Below are positions 22,835-30,891 of a stretch of DNA of 36,688 nt, piece after piece (positions within the stretch are counted from its first letter, which is position 1; the number at the start of each line of letters is the position of its first letter). Source of the stretch: Desulfocapsa sp. Lineage in GTDB: Bacteria; Desulfobacterota; Desulfobulbia; Desulfobulbales; Desulfocapsaceae. Under the pieces are notes generated by a model. That model did not search any database. It was not told the DNA's origin and saw only the letters and a program-made list of their open reading frames with translations. The stretch spans positions 1 through 36,688 of the forward strand of contig VMSP01000001.1 of the NCBI GenBank assembly GCA_013792135.1. Reading direction: 5' to 3'. Made by a program: the position numbers and the translations under genes.

Positions 22835-23298
22835 TAGAGAGCTGCCTGCATAAGGCTGAGTGTATCCGAGGCTTCCGGTCCTAAAATTTTTGGGGCCGGG
22901 CCGAGTTTGTGAATCTGTTCAGTGAATGAGGTCACCACCTGTTGCCAACGCTGACCTTCAGATGCAGAAACCCAGGTATACTCAAACCGTTCCGGTTCAT
23001 ACCCGATAATGGGGAGAAAATTATGCATTATTTCCAGCCTCCTGCGGGCATAGAAATTGCCTTCTGCATAATGGCAATCCCTGGGATGGCACCCTGAGAC
23101 CAGTACGCCGTCAGCACCATTCATCAACGCCTTCACGACAAACAAGGGGTCAATTCTGCCTGAACAGGGGACCTTGATAATGCGCAGGTCCGTTGGCTGG
23201 TTAAAACGTCCAATTCCAGCGGTGTCGGCACCGCCATATGAACACCAGTTACAGAGAAAACCGACAATACGAAGTTCTTTACCTGTCAAAACTGGCAT
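22834..23298 (-). CDS. flxD: FlxD, MvhD-like Fe-S subunit
   Basis: A 154-aa protein with the MvhD (hydrogenase iron-sulfur subunit) pattern: LCNWCSYGGADTAG (about residues 15-28), VPCSGRIDP, VSGCHPRDCHYAEGN and RRLEIMH. It carries a 2Fe-2S cluster and links the electron input module to HdrA. In methanogens the equivalent MvhD connects a hydrogenase to Hdr. Here no hydrogenase is encoded, and FlxA-C provide the NADH input instead. It overlaps the hdrA stop by 13 bases. This is the point at which the Flx and Hdr halves join in the operon. Confidence 0.92.
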   Translation of the reverse strand: MPVLTGKELRIVGFLCNWCSYGGADTAGIGRFNQPTDLRIIKVPCSGRIDPLFVVKALMNGADGVLVSGCHPRDCHYAEGNFYARRRLEIMHNFLPIIGYEPERFEYTWVSASEGQRWQQVVTSFTEQIHKLGPAPKILGPEASDTLSLMQAAL

Positions 23299-25244
23299 AA
23301 TGCATTCACCTCCGAAAGGATCTGATTGTCAGTGGAATGCTGGAGTTGAATAGCTCCCTGGGGACAGGTTGACGTACAGATACCACAGCCCTGACATATT
23401 GTTTCGATGACATCCGCCTTGACCATACCCCGGAATTCCATTTCCTTGATGGCCCCAAAAGGACAGGTTTGGATACATTTGCCGCATCCTATACAACGCT
23501 TAATATCGACAATTGAAACCTGCGGATCGCTTTCCAGTTGATCCTTGGAAAACAGTCCCAGCACCTTGGCGGCAGCGGCACTGCCCTGTGCCACTGATGA
23601 CGGAATATCCTTGGGTCCCTGGCAGGCACCTGCAAGATAGACACCGGCAGTGTTGGTCTCTACAGGTTTAAGTTTAGGATGGCCTTCCATATAAAAGCCG
23701 TAAGAATCATAGGAAATGCGAAGTTTTTCAGCCAATTCACTTGCCCCGGCAGAAGCTTCAGCACCGACAGCTAAGACAACAAGATCGGCGTCCACTTCGA
23801 CCTGTGATCCCATCAGTGTATCAGCACCGCGGACCAGCAGTTTTTCGCCCTTGGGGTAGATCATGGAGACCCGGCCCCTGATATATTTGGTGTCGTACTC
23901 CTCCATGGCCCGGCGGGTGAATTCATCGTAAAGTTTCCCTACTGCCCGAATATCCATATAGAAGACGTAGCTTTGAGAATCCGGCAGGTGATCTTTGGTC
24001 AAAATCGCCTGTTTGGCGGTATACATGCAGCAAAAACCCGTGCAATAGGGGCGTCCGACAGATTTGTCACGGGAGCCGACGCACTGGATAAAGACGATAT
24101 TTTTTGGTTCTTTGCCGTCTGAGGGACGCTTGATGTGACCGCCGGTGGGGCCGGAGGCTGAAAGCATACGTTCATACTGCAGGCCAGTGATGACGTCGGG
24201 ATAGCGGCCGGCGCCATATTCTCCGTAGACACTCCAGTCAAAAAGATCATACCCGGTGGCTGTGACGATAGCCCCGACCTTTTCGGTGACGAACTCGTCC
24301 TGCATTTCATAATCAATACAGCCGGAAGGGCACACCTTGGCGCAGACCCCGCATTTACCTTTCGTTAGTTTGGTGCAGAAATCGGGGTCAATCTTGGCCT
24401 TCTTGGGTATGGCCTGAGGAAAGGGAATGTTAATGGCCGTTGTTTTGCCGATTCCTTCGTTAAAGTAGTCGGTGGCTTTTTTGCTCGGACATTTTTCCAT
24501 GCAGATTCCGCAGCCCGTGCATGAATCCCAATTAACATAAGTTGCCTTCTTTTTGACCTTGATCTCAAAGTTCCCCACGTAGCCGTTTATTTCTTCAATT
24601 TCTGAATAGGCATAGAGGGTGATATTGGGATGTTGGGCCACATCAACCATGCGCGGCCCGAGGATACAGCTGGAACAGTCCACTGTCGGGAATGTTTTGT
24701 CCAGTTTGGCCATCTTGCCTCCGATGGTGGACGTTTTTTCCACCATCACCACTTCAAGACCGCCGTCTGCACAGTCAAGGGCTGCCTGGATTCCGGCGAC
24801 ACCGCCACCGATAACAAGGACTCTTTTGTTGATATCAAACTTCTTGGAATAGAGGGGCCGGTTACGCAGCAGCTTTTCAGTGGCCATGCGCACAAGGTCA
24901 ACTGATTTGTTGGTGTTGGCCTCGCGATCCTTGCCAATCCAGGAGACATGTTCCCGGATGTTAGCCATCTCAAAGAGATATTTGTTCAATCCGGCCCGTT
25001 CCACGGTGCGACGAAAGGTTTGCTCGTGCATCCGGGGTGTACATGAGGCAACAACAATACCGCCAAGATTATGCTCCTTGATGGCATTAACGATTTCATC
25101 TTGTCCCGGTTCGGAACAGGTGTACATAGTATCCGTTGCAAAGACTACGCCCGGGAATTCTCTGGCAGCGGCAGCTACCGCAGCGGTATCAACCGTAGCC
25201 TCGATATTGCTTCCGCAATGACAGACAAAGACTCCTACTTTCAT
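23286..25244 (-). CDS. hdrA: HdrA, FAD/Fe-S core of heterodisulfide reductase
   Basis: A 652-aa protein with the full HdrA arrangement. An N-terminal Cys region (CHCGSNIEATVD, residues 8-19; CTPRMHEQTFRR) is followed by an FAD-binding VLVIGGGVAGIQAALDC segment (142-158). Internal ferredoxin-like motifs are CTGCGICMEKCP (242-253) and CGVCAKVCPSG (298-308). A second flavin-related part and two C-terminal 4Fe-4S motifs (CIGCGKCIQTCP and CQGCGICTSTCP) follow. HdrA is the site of flavin-based electron bifurcation. It overlaps hdrB by four bases and flxD by 13. It has the length expected for bacterial HdrA. The bifurcating role is known for methanogen HdrABC and inferred here. Confidence 0.95.
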   Translation of the reverse strand: MKVGVFVCHCGSNIEATVDTAAVAAAAREFPGVVFATDTMYTCSEPGQDEIVNAIKEHNLGGIVVASCTPRMHEQTFRRTVERAGLNKYLFEMANIREHVSWIGKDREANTNKSVDLVRMATEKLLRNRPLYSKKFDINKRVLVIGGGVAGIQAALDCADGGLEVVMVEKTSTIGGKMAKLDKTFPTVDCSSCILGPRMVDVAQHPNITLYAYSEIEEINGYVGNFEIKVKKKATYVNWDSCTGCGICMEKCPSKKATDYFNEGIGKTTAINIPFPQAIPKKAKIDPDFCTKLTKGKCGVCAKVCPSGCIDYEMQDEFVTEKVGAIVTATGYDLFDWSVYGEYGAGRYPDVITGLQYERMLSASGPTGGHIKRPSDGKEPKNIVFIQCVGSRDKSVGRPYCTGFCCMYTAKQAILTKDHLPDSQSYVFYMDIRAVGKLYDEFTRRAMEEYDTKYIRGRVSMIYPKGEKLLVRGADTLMGSQVEVDADLVVLAVGAEASAGASELAEKLRISYDSYGFYMEGHPKLKPVETNTAGVYLAGACQGPKDIPSSVAQGSAAAAKVLGLFSKDQLESDPQVSIVDIKRCIGCGKCIQTCPFGAIKEMEFRGMVKADVIETICQGCGICTSTCPQGAIQLQHSTDNQILSEVNALCQF

Positions 25245-26146
25245 GCCGCCTTCTCCTTGATATTTTCTTCGTTCACCATGAAATCCAATAGGGTACGGGG
25301 GCTAACGCAGAGTTTGTTCATGCCCAGTTCCTTTTCCGTCAGGCCCAGAGCCAGACCCAAAAGTTGGGTGAAGTAAAAAATCGGTATTTTATGATGTGAG
25401 CCATTGGCATGGTTTATCTGGTCCTGACGCATATCAAGATTCATCTGACACAGCGGACAAGCAGTAACAAGAGCCATTGCTCCAATGCTTTTAGCCGTGT
25501 CGAGGAGTTTTCCGGATAACCTCATCACCACGTCTTTGCGCGGGATACCAAAGGACGCACCGCAGCATTCGACTTTTAAAGGAAACGGCACCACTGTAGC
25601 GCCCAGGGCTTCCATTATATTGTCCATTGCCATGGGGTGCTCACGATCATCAAATTGCATTAGTTCAGCAGGCCGGTTAAGGATACAGCCGTAATAGGCT
25701 CCCACCACCAGGCCAGTCAGTGGTTTCACCACTTTTTTCCGTATATTTTCGATGCCGTAGTCTTCTACCAGTATCTGCAGTACAGACTTTGTTTCAATTT
25801 TTGTGTTTGCCGGCTTGTCGAGAAGATTGTTAACCTTGTCTCTGAAACCCTCATCTTCCATGCGGTGCTTTGCTGTTTTCAGATTGGCAAGACAACTCGG
25901 ACAGGGGGTTATACAGGAATCCAGACCCATTGAGGCAACCTGATCAAGATTTCGTGCAGAGAGGGCTGATGAGAGAGAGTGATCAACGGTGTGCGCCGGA
26001 GTAGAACCGCAACAGCTCCAATCTGGTACATCGGTCAATTTTATGTCCAAGGCTGCACAGACTGCCCGACTTGACATATCATATTCAATGGATGTTCCAG
26101 TACTTGAACATCCGGGGTAATAAGCGTAGTTCAAAGATGTATTCAT
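25241..26146 (-). CDS. hdrB: HdrB, heterodisulfide reductase subunit B
   Basis: A 301-aa protein with two CCG domains, the ligands of the noncubane 4Fe-4S clusters. The first is YYPGCSS (residues 8-14), WSCCGSTP (about 45-52) and CPSCLAN (about 79-85). The second is GCILNRPAEL, VECCGASFG and CPLCQMN. This is the subunit that cleaves disulfide substrates in HdrABC. In bacteria, the physiological disulfide partner is not known with certainty; DsrC has been suggested in sulfate reducers. It overlaps hdrC by four bases and hdrA by four. No dsrC gene lies in the window. Confidence 0.95.
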   Translation of the reverse strand: MNTSLNYAYYPGCSSTGTSIEYDMSSRAVCAALDIKLTDVPDWSCCGSTPAHTVDHSLSSALSARNLDQVASMGLDSCITPCPSCLANLKTAKHRMEDEGFRDKVNNLLDKPANTKIETKSVLQILVEDYGIENIRKKVVKPLTGLVVGAYYGCILNRPAELMQFDDREHPMAMDNIMEALGATVVPFPLKVECCGASFGIPRKDVVMRLSGKLLDTAKSIGAMALVTACPLCQMNLDMRQDQINHANGSHHKIPIFYFTQLLGLALGLTEKELGMNKLCVSPRTLLDFMVNEENIKEKAA

Positions 26147-26703
26147 CTTGCGGACTCCTCTTTGAAACGCATGAAAATTTTGGCGACCTCTTTCTTGCCC
26201 TGCATTTCAGTAGGCTTGAAATGAATTTTTCCTTTAGGAAGTACTTTGGGACCCAAACCGATATCGGTCCAGAATCTTCCTGTGTGAGATATGTAATTTA
26301 CCAGCAGGCCAACTTCAAAGACCCTGCCGTTGTTTTTTACGGAACTTAGAAAGGAATCCCAAAAGGTCTTGACCCTACCAGTGCCGACATACCCTTCCTT
26401 TCGAGCCATATGACGAAGCACATCCATGATCCGGGCCACATCTATCTGGTTGGGACAACGGGCAGTGCAGGATTCACATGTTGCGCAGAGCCACAGAGAG
26501 TTTGCTTGAAGAACTTGTTCCTTCTGACCTGCCTGAGTGAGTCGCATGATCTGGCTGACTGAAATATCATATTCTTCTGTGTACGGACATCCTGCGGTGC
26601 ATTTTCCGCACTGGTAGCAGTTGTTGAGCTTCTGGCCGCTTTCCTCTTCAACCTGGGTGACAAAATCAGAATTGTAAGACAAATTAATATTGATAACTTT
26701 CAT
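26143..26703 (-). CDS. hdrC: HdrC, heterodisulfide reductase subunit C
   Basis: A 186-aa protein with two 4Fe-4S ferredoxin motifs: CYQCGKCTAGCP (about residues 29-40) and CATCESCTARCP (about residues 72-83). A basic C-terminal region follows (residues 100-186). It carries electrons between HdrA and HdrB. It is the first gene of the hdrCBA-flxDCBA group. About 220 bases separate it from adh, with a hairpin at 26867-26896, so it probably has its own promoter. No sigma-54 or clear sigma-70 site was found in that gap. The start codon has only a modest ribosome binding site. Confidence 0.92.
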   Translation of the reverse strand: MKVININLSYNSDFVTQVEEESGQKLNNCYQCGKCTAGCPYTEEYDISVSQIMRLTQAGQKEQVLQANSLWLCATCESCTARCPNQIDVARIMDVLRHMARKEGYVGTGRVKTFWDSFLSSVKNNGRVFEVGLLVNYISHTGRFWTDIGLGPKVLPKGKIHFKPTEMQGKKEVAKIFMRFKEESAR

Positions 26704-26866
26704 TGTGTTACGAGCCGCCTTTTTGCTGTCGGTTCAGCGTTTCAAGTGTGAAAAATATTTCTTGCCTGGTTGCACTCTTTGTAAAACAAGGGTGGTTCAA
26801 GCGAAGCAGGTAACACCTCACTGGACTTATACCTGACTAACTTGCATAAAAAATAAGGAGCAGGGG

Positions 26867-26896
26867 AGGGTGCAGGCCAAAGCAGGCCTGCACCCT
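26867..26896 (-). terminator. perfect hairpin terminator after adh
   Basis: AGGGTGCAGGCC (26867-26878) pairs exactly with GGCCTGCACCCT (26885-26896) around a 6-base loop, about 25 bases past the adh stop. On the minus strand a T-rich run follows roughly ten bases later. It probably ends a mostly monocistronic adh transcript and separates it from hdrC. Confidence 0.7.
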
Positions 26897-26920
26897 GAAA
26901 AATCTGTTATTGCTTCTTAT

Positions 26921-28102
26921 TTACATAGCTGCTTTGTAAATGGCGATAACATCGGCATCCTTAGGACATCTCGGGTTGGTGAAACCACAGGCGTCCTTCT
27001 GGGCATTGCCAGTCATAATTTCGATGTCTTTTTCCTGGACATCCTTGCCATAGCGTTTTCCTAGGGCAACAAGACCATCAGGAATTCCTACGTCGGAAGA
27101 AAGTTTTTTGATTGCGTCCAGAGCAAGTTCAGCGGCATCGCGAGTAGAAAGTCCCTCAACGTTTTCACCCATAAGCTTGGCAATTTTTACAAAACGATCT
27201 AATTTGGCGATCAGGTTGAATTTCGAAACGTGGGGCAGAAGGATGGCGTTACACTCACCATGGGGCAGGTCATAGAAACCACCAAGCTGATGGGCCATGG
27301 CGTGGACATGACCGAGGCTGGCATTATTGAAAGCCATACCGGCAAGATACTGCGCAAAACACATGCCTTCACGGGCAACGATGTCGCCGCCGTTAGCTAC
27401 TGCGGGGCGCAGATGCTGGGCAATAAGTTCAATGGCTTTTTCAGCTGCGGAATCAGTCATGGGAGTTGCGATGGTTGAAACATAGGCCTCAACGGCATGG
27501 GTCAAGGCATCCATGCCGGTTGCCGCAGTCAGTGCCGGAGGCATACCCATCATCAACAATGGATCATCAAGGGCGATACCAGGGGTGACGCGCCAGTCAA
27601 CGATGGCCATTTTTACTTTGCGGCTGGTGTCGGTAATGATACAGAAACGGGTCATTTCCGAAGCGGTACCGGCAGTGGTGTTAACCGCAACATAAGGAGG
27701 CATCGGCTTGGTAGACTTGTCAACGCCTTCGTAATCATGGATCTTTCCGCCATTGGCGATTACCAGTCCCACACCTTTACCACAGTCGTGTGAACTACCG
27801 CCGCCCAGGGTAATAAGGCTGTCGCATTTGTTATCCTGATAAACCTTTACACCAGCTTCAACGTTTTTGTCGGTGGGATTAGGAATTGTGTCGTCATAGA
27901 CGACGTATTTCATTCCGGCCTCATCGAGGAGATCCGTGATCGTTTTTGTGATACCTGCACCGGTGATACCCTTATCGGTAACGACAAGGGGTTTGCTTCC
28001 GCCGAGTGCCTTGATTTTGGCAGGAATTTCTTTGTGAGCGCCGATACCGATAAGAGTGACGCTGGGAATGAAAAAACCATAGACTTGCTCTCGAACTGCC
28101 AT
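26921..28102 (-). CDS. adh: iron-dependent alcohol dehydrogenase
   Basis: A 393-aa group III alcohol dehydrogenase. The cofactor-binding motif is GGGSSHDCGKG (residues 100-110). The metal ligands are Asp198 and His202 (GMDALTH), His267 and His281. The spacing matches family members such as FucO. It converts ethanol or other alcohols to aldehydes with NAD. The ATG at 28102 is chosen because AAAGGATGG precedes it and the N-terminus fits; the longer frame to 28219 runs through the promoter. A gene like this lies next to flxABCD-hdrABC in Desulfovibrio vulgaris, supporting the ethanol pathway. A sigma-54 promoter lies about 75 bases upstream of the start. Confidence 0.94.
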   Translation of the reverse strand: MAVREQVYGFFIPSVTLIGIGAHKEIPAKIKALGGSKPLVVTDKGITGAGITKTITDLLDEAGMKYVVYDDTIPNPTDKNVEAGVKVYQDNKCDSLITLGGGSSHDCGKGVGLVIANGGKIHDYEGVDKSTKPMPPYVAVNTTAGTASEMTRFCIITDTSRKVKMAIVDWRVTPGIALDDPLLMMGMPPALTAATGMDALTHAVEAYVSTIATPMTDSAAEKAIELIAQHLRPAVANGGDIVAREGMCFAQYLAGMAFNNASLGHVHAMAHQLGGFYDLPHGECNAILLPHVSKFNLIAKLDRFVKIAKLMGENVEGLSTRDAAELALDAIKKLSSDVGIPDGLVALGKRYGKDVQEKDIEIMTGNAQKDACGFTNPRCPKDADVIAIYKAAM

Positions 28103-28458
28103 AATGTACCATCCTTTTTTGAAATAATGAGTTGTGTTACATTGCCTTAGTTTAAGTTTGGATCCAAAAACCGCGTACTCTTGATATAGCAAGTGGCGTG
28201 CCAAACTGAAAAAGTACAAAGAATCAATGGGTTGCTATTGTTTTTAAGAAATGTAACCGGACAATATGACCCCATAGAGAGCAACAGGATCTGGAAAGCA
28301 AATTTTCTTAAAAGGATGCAGCCCGGAAGTCCCTTGTGGGATGGGCTTTAGGAGGAAGTGGACAAAAGGAAACAGCAGGAAGAGCTAAGCGAGTCAGAAT
28401 GACCCTGGGTTGAATGCCATGAACTCAGATTGAGTCTGAGCTACTACAACTGACTCGA
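28103..28458. other. intergenic region between the broken kinase and adh
   Basis: It contains the adh leader and the sigma-54 promoter (listed separately). A short dyad, CTCAGA-TTGAG-TCTGAG, lies at about 28424-28440 next to the kinase stop and may be a weak terminator. No protein-coding frame was supported. Upstream activator sites for a sigma-54 activator are expected between about 28210 and 28350, but none could be identified by eye. Confidence 0.4.
28183..28204 (-). promoter_or_regulatory. sigma-54 (-24/-12) promoter of adh
   Basis: On the minus strand TTGGCACGCCACTTGCT matches the RpoN consensus TGGCAC-N5-TTGC exactly. The GG (28202-28201) and GC (28190-28189) are separated by ten bases. 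Transcription would begin about 12 bases further on, near 28177, giving a leader of about 75 bases before the adh ATG. This makes adh dependent on an enhancer-binding activator, which is not encoded in this window. Only adh has such a promoter among the genes here. Confidence 0.85.
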
Positions 28459-30354
28459 TCAGCTGTATAACGTCTCCTTAATTGCTCGACCAAGCTGATC
28501 TATTGAGTAAGGTTTCTTTATAAATCCACCAGCTCCAAGTTGGAGAGTGGCCTTGACATCTTCACTTTCAGCAAAGCCGCTGGCAATGACGGCTTTCTGA
28601 TTTGGGTACAGCTTCGTTATCTCTTCATATGTCTGACGCCCGGTCATGCCAGGTTCCATCAACATATCAATCAATAATAAATCAACAGGCTTTTTCTTTA
28701 CAAATTCAATCGCGGATTCACCGGATTTGACTACATCAACACGGTAGCCCAAGCTTGCCAACATCCGGCGGGCAATGTCACGCAGTTGAGGTTCATCATC
28801 TACAACTAGAATATGCGCTTCTCCACCAGTGATTTTCCCGCCATGTTCATCATCCGTTTGCGAGACTCTCCCCCCTTTGTTCACAGGGAAATAGAGTTGA
28901 AAGCAAGTTCCCTTTTCGTTGCTATCGACAAAAACTTTACCACCATGATCCTCCATGGTATTCCAGACCACGGCAAGACCAAGGCCAGATCCACTTTTAC
29001 CCATCACCTTTTTAGTATAAAACGGTTCAAAAATATGATCTATATCTTTCTTTGAAATTCCAGGTCCTGTATCTTGAACACTTAAAACAACATATTCGCC
29101 AACTTCAATTTCGTGTTCGGCAGTTGTCTTTTCATCAATATATTGATTATAAGTGGACAGAGAAATTGTTCCAGCACCAGCGATAGCTTCACAACTATTT
29201 GTTACCAGATTCATAATACATTTCTGAATATGCACTGGTGAACAGGAAACGAAAGAGTTTGTAGATTCAGATCGTTGCCGACATATAACATTTGGATGCA
29301 AGGACTTGAGCTTTTGATATTCGGGGGAGTTGAGGTATTTTTCAATCAAGGTGTTGATGTCATGTTCCTCACGAATAGTGGCGGCACCTCTTGCGACAGT
29401 AAGCAAATCAGATACCACCGTTGCAGCTCTTTGACCTGCTTCATGGATAGCCTCAATTGGTTTCCTTAAATCGCTATCTTGGGGTAATCTCAGCAGCATC
29501 AACTCTGGATAGCCAACGATCCCAGAGAGTATATTGTTCAGGTCGTGGGCCACTCCTCCTGCCATCAGCCCCATGGACTCCATTTTGTGGGCCCGCTGAA
29601 GCTGCAATTCCAATTTTACTCTTTCCTCTTCAGACTGCTTTCGATCGGTGATCTCCTTTTTCAAGTCTTTATTCACCCCTGCAAGTTCTGCAGTCCGTTC
29701 CTGCACACGGATTTCCAGTTCGTCATGGGATCGCTTTAACTCTTTTGCCTAGTCGACCAGACCTCTTTCAGCATCCAGACGGAGTATATATTCTTTATGA
29801 AATTGACGAGATACTGCCACTAAAAAAAATATCCCTAGAAATAGCATAGCCGAAAGACCATGGGCAATATTTGTCTTTTGAATGAAAAGGGCGATAGACA
29901 GAGGCAAAAGCATAGTGACCTGATAACTGAACACAAGCTTTTGATCACTTGACAAAGTGGCAGTGCCTCCACTCACAGTGCCAACGGTGGCAATCAGGCC
30001 TAGTATTAAAAAATTTGACATCCCATCCTGTATCAAAACAGTAATCCAGAAAATAACCCACCCGCCTGCAACAGCTAACGTTGCCAGACGAAAAAGCAGA
30101 TGCCACAAACGGGAATTATAATCAAAAATTTGTTTAAATTTTAAAATTAGAGTGATGCGAACAAGTAAACATACAAAATGGAAGGTCAATCCTGCATATG
30201 CCACAAAAGGATTCACCTTGTAGTAATCGGTTAAGAATATAAATAACGCCAGCAGGACAAAATAGAGATAAATGCCACTCTTTGAACGTTCAGCAAGGTC
30301 TAAACATGCCTGGCTAAAATAAGACCTTTTATCTATTTGGGTAAGCTTCCTCAT
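28459..30354 (-). pseudogene. membrane hybrid sensor histidine kinase interrupted by an in-frame amber codon
   Basis: Two frames form one gene of 631 codons. The first (201 aa) has about six membrane spans and ends LDAERGLVD with a TAG at 29751-29749. The same frame continues without a break as AKELKRSHDELEIR, then VQERTAELAGVN. This coiled-coil linker leads to the HisKA motif GGVAHDLNNILSG, an HATPase domain (DTGPGISKKD; GSGLGLAVVWN) and a REC domain (ILVVDDEPQL; LLIDMLMEPGMTG). A Gln codon mutated to TAG is the simplest origin. The downstream part might restart at a GTG (29706) as a soluble kinase without the membrane sensor. It is upstream of adh on the same strand, so it may once have been an alcohol or redox sensor; that is speculation. 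Confidence 0.8.
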
Positions 30355-30891
30355 TAATTTATCCAGTAATCGATCTAGGAGAAAAGTGTCAGATATTGTT
30401 GATTAAAAATAATTTCAGCATAGTAAGGACGGTCAACATTATGGAAAACAAACTAAACTACGGGTTACCTATAAGTATCAATAAAATCTAATCTAATAAT
30501 ATTAGGGAATAGCAGATGTGAAGTTAAATACAATTGCCGGAGGTAAAATAAATCATTTGGTGGAAAAATATTAACTGTAGGGGTTTCCTGATTCCCTCTC
30601 CATAAAGTCTTCACTATTAATTAAATCACAGTTGAAATATTTTTAACAGAAATTTCAGAAAAATTAAGGAAACCAAAAGTAACACTAGAATGACCAAGGG
30701 AAAGATCAAGATTTTGGCAGGTAAATACAAAGTTTATATGTTTCCTGATTCTTCTTATAGCAGCCCATAAATTATAAGGCTAAAATCAGAGGAGAACATT
30801 AGACAGCTCAACATGAGGAAGAGATAGAGCCGGTTGAAACTGGCAAGGCGAATCTCAACCGCTAAGTATCAAATTTTTTAAAATTCACCTA
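30355..30891. other. AT-rich intergenic region with no gene recognised
   Basis: About 540 bases of very A/T-rich DNA without a supported frame. The motif GTTTCCTGATTC occurs twice (near 30585 and 30740), which may be coincidence. It probably contains the promoter of the interrupted kinase and the 3' untranslated end of the downstream-reading kinase operon. Confidence 0.4.

Noticed and set aside
22834-23298. A hydrogenase associated with the MvhD-like subunit
   Set aside because: No NiFe or FeFe hydrogenase catalytic subunit is encoded; FlxA provides NAD(H)-type input instead.
29749-29751. TAG read as pyrrolysine
   Set aside because: TAG serves as an ordinary stop here (for example at 11368), the protein is not a methyltransferase, and no pyl genes are in the window.
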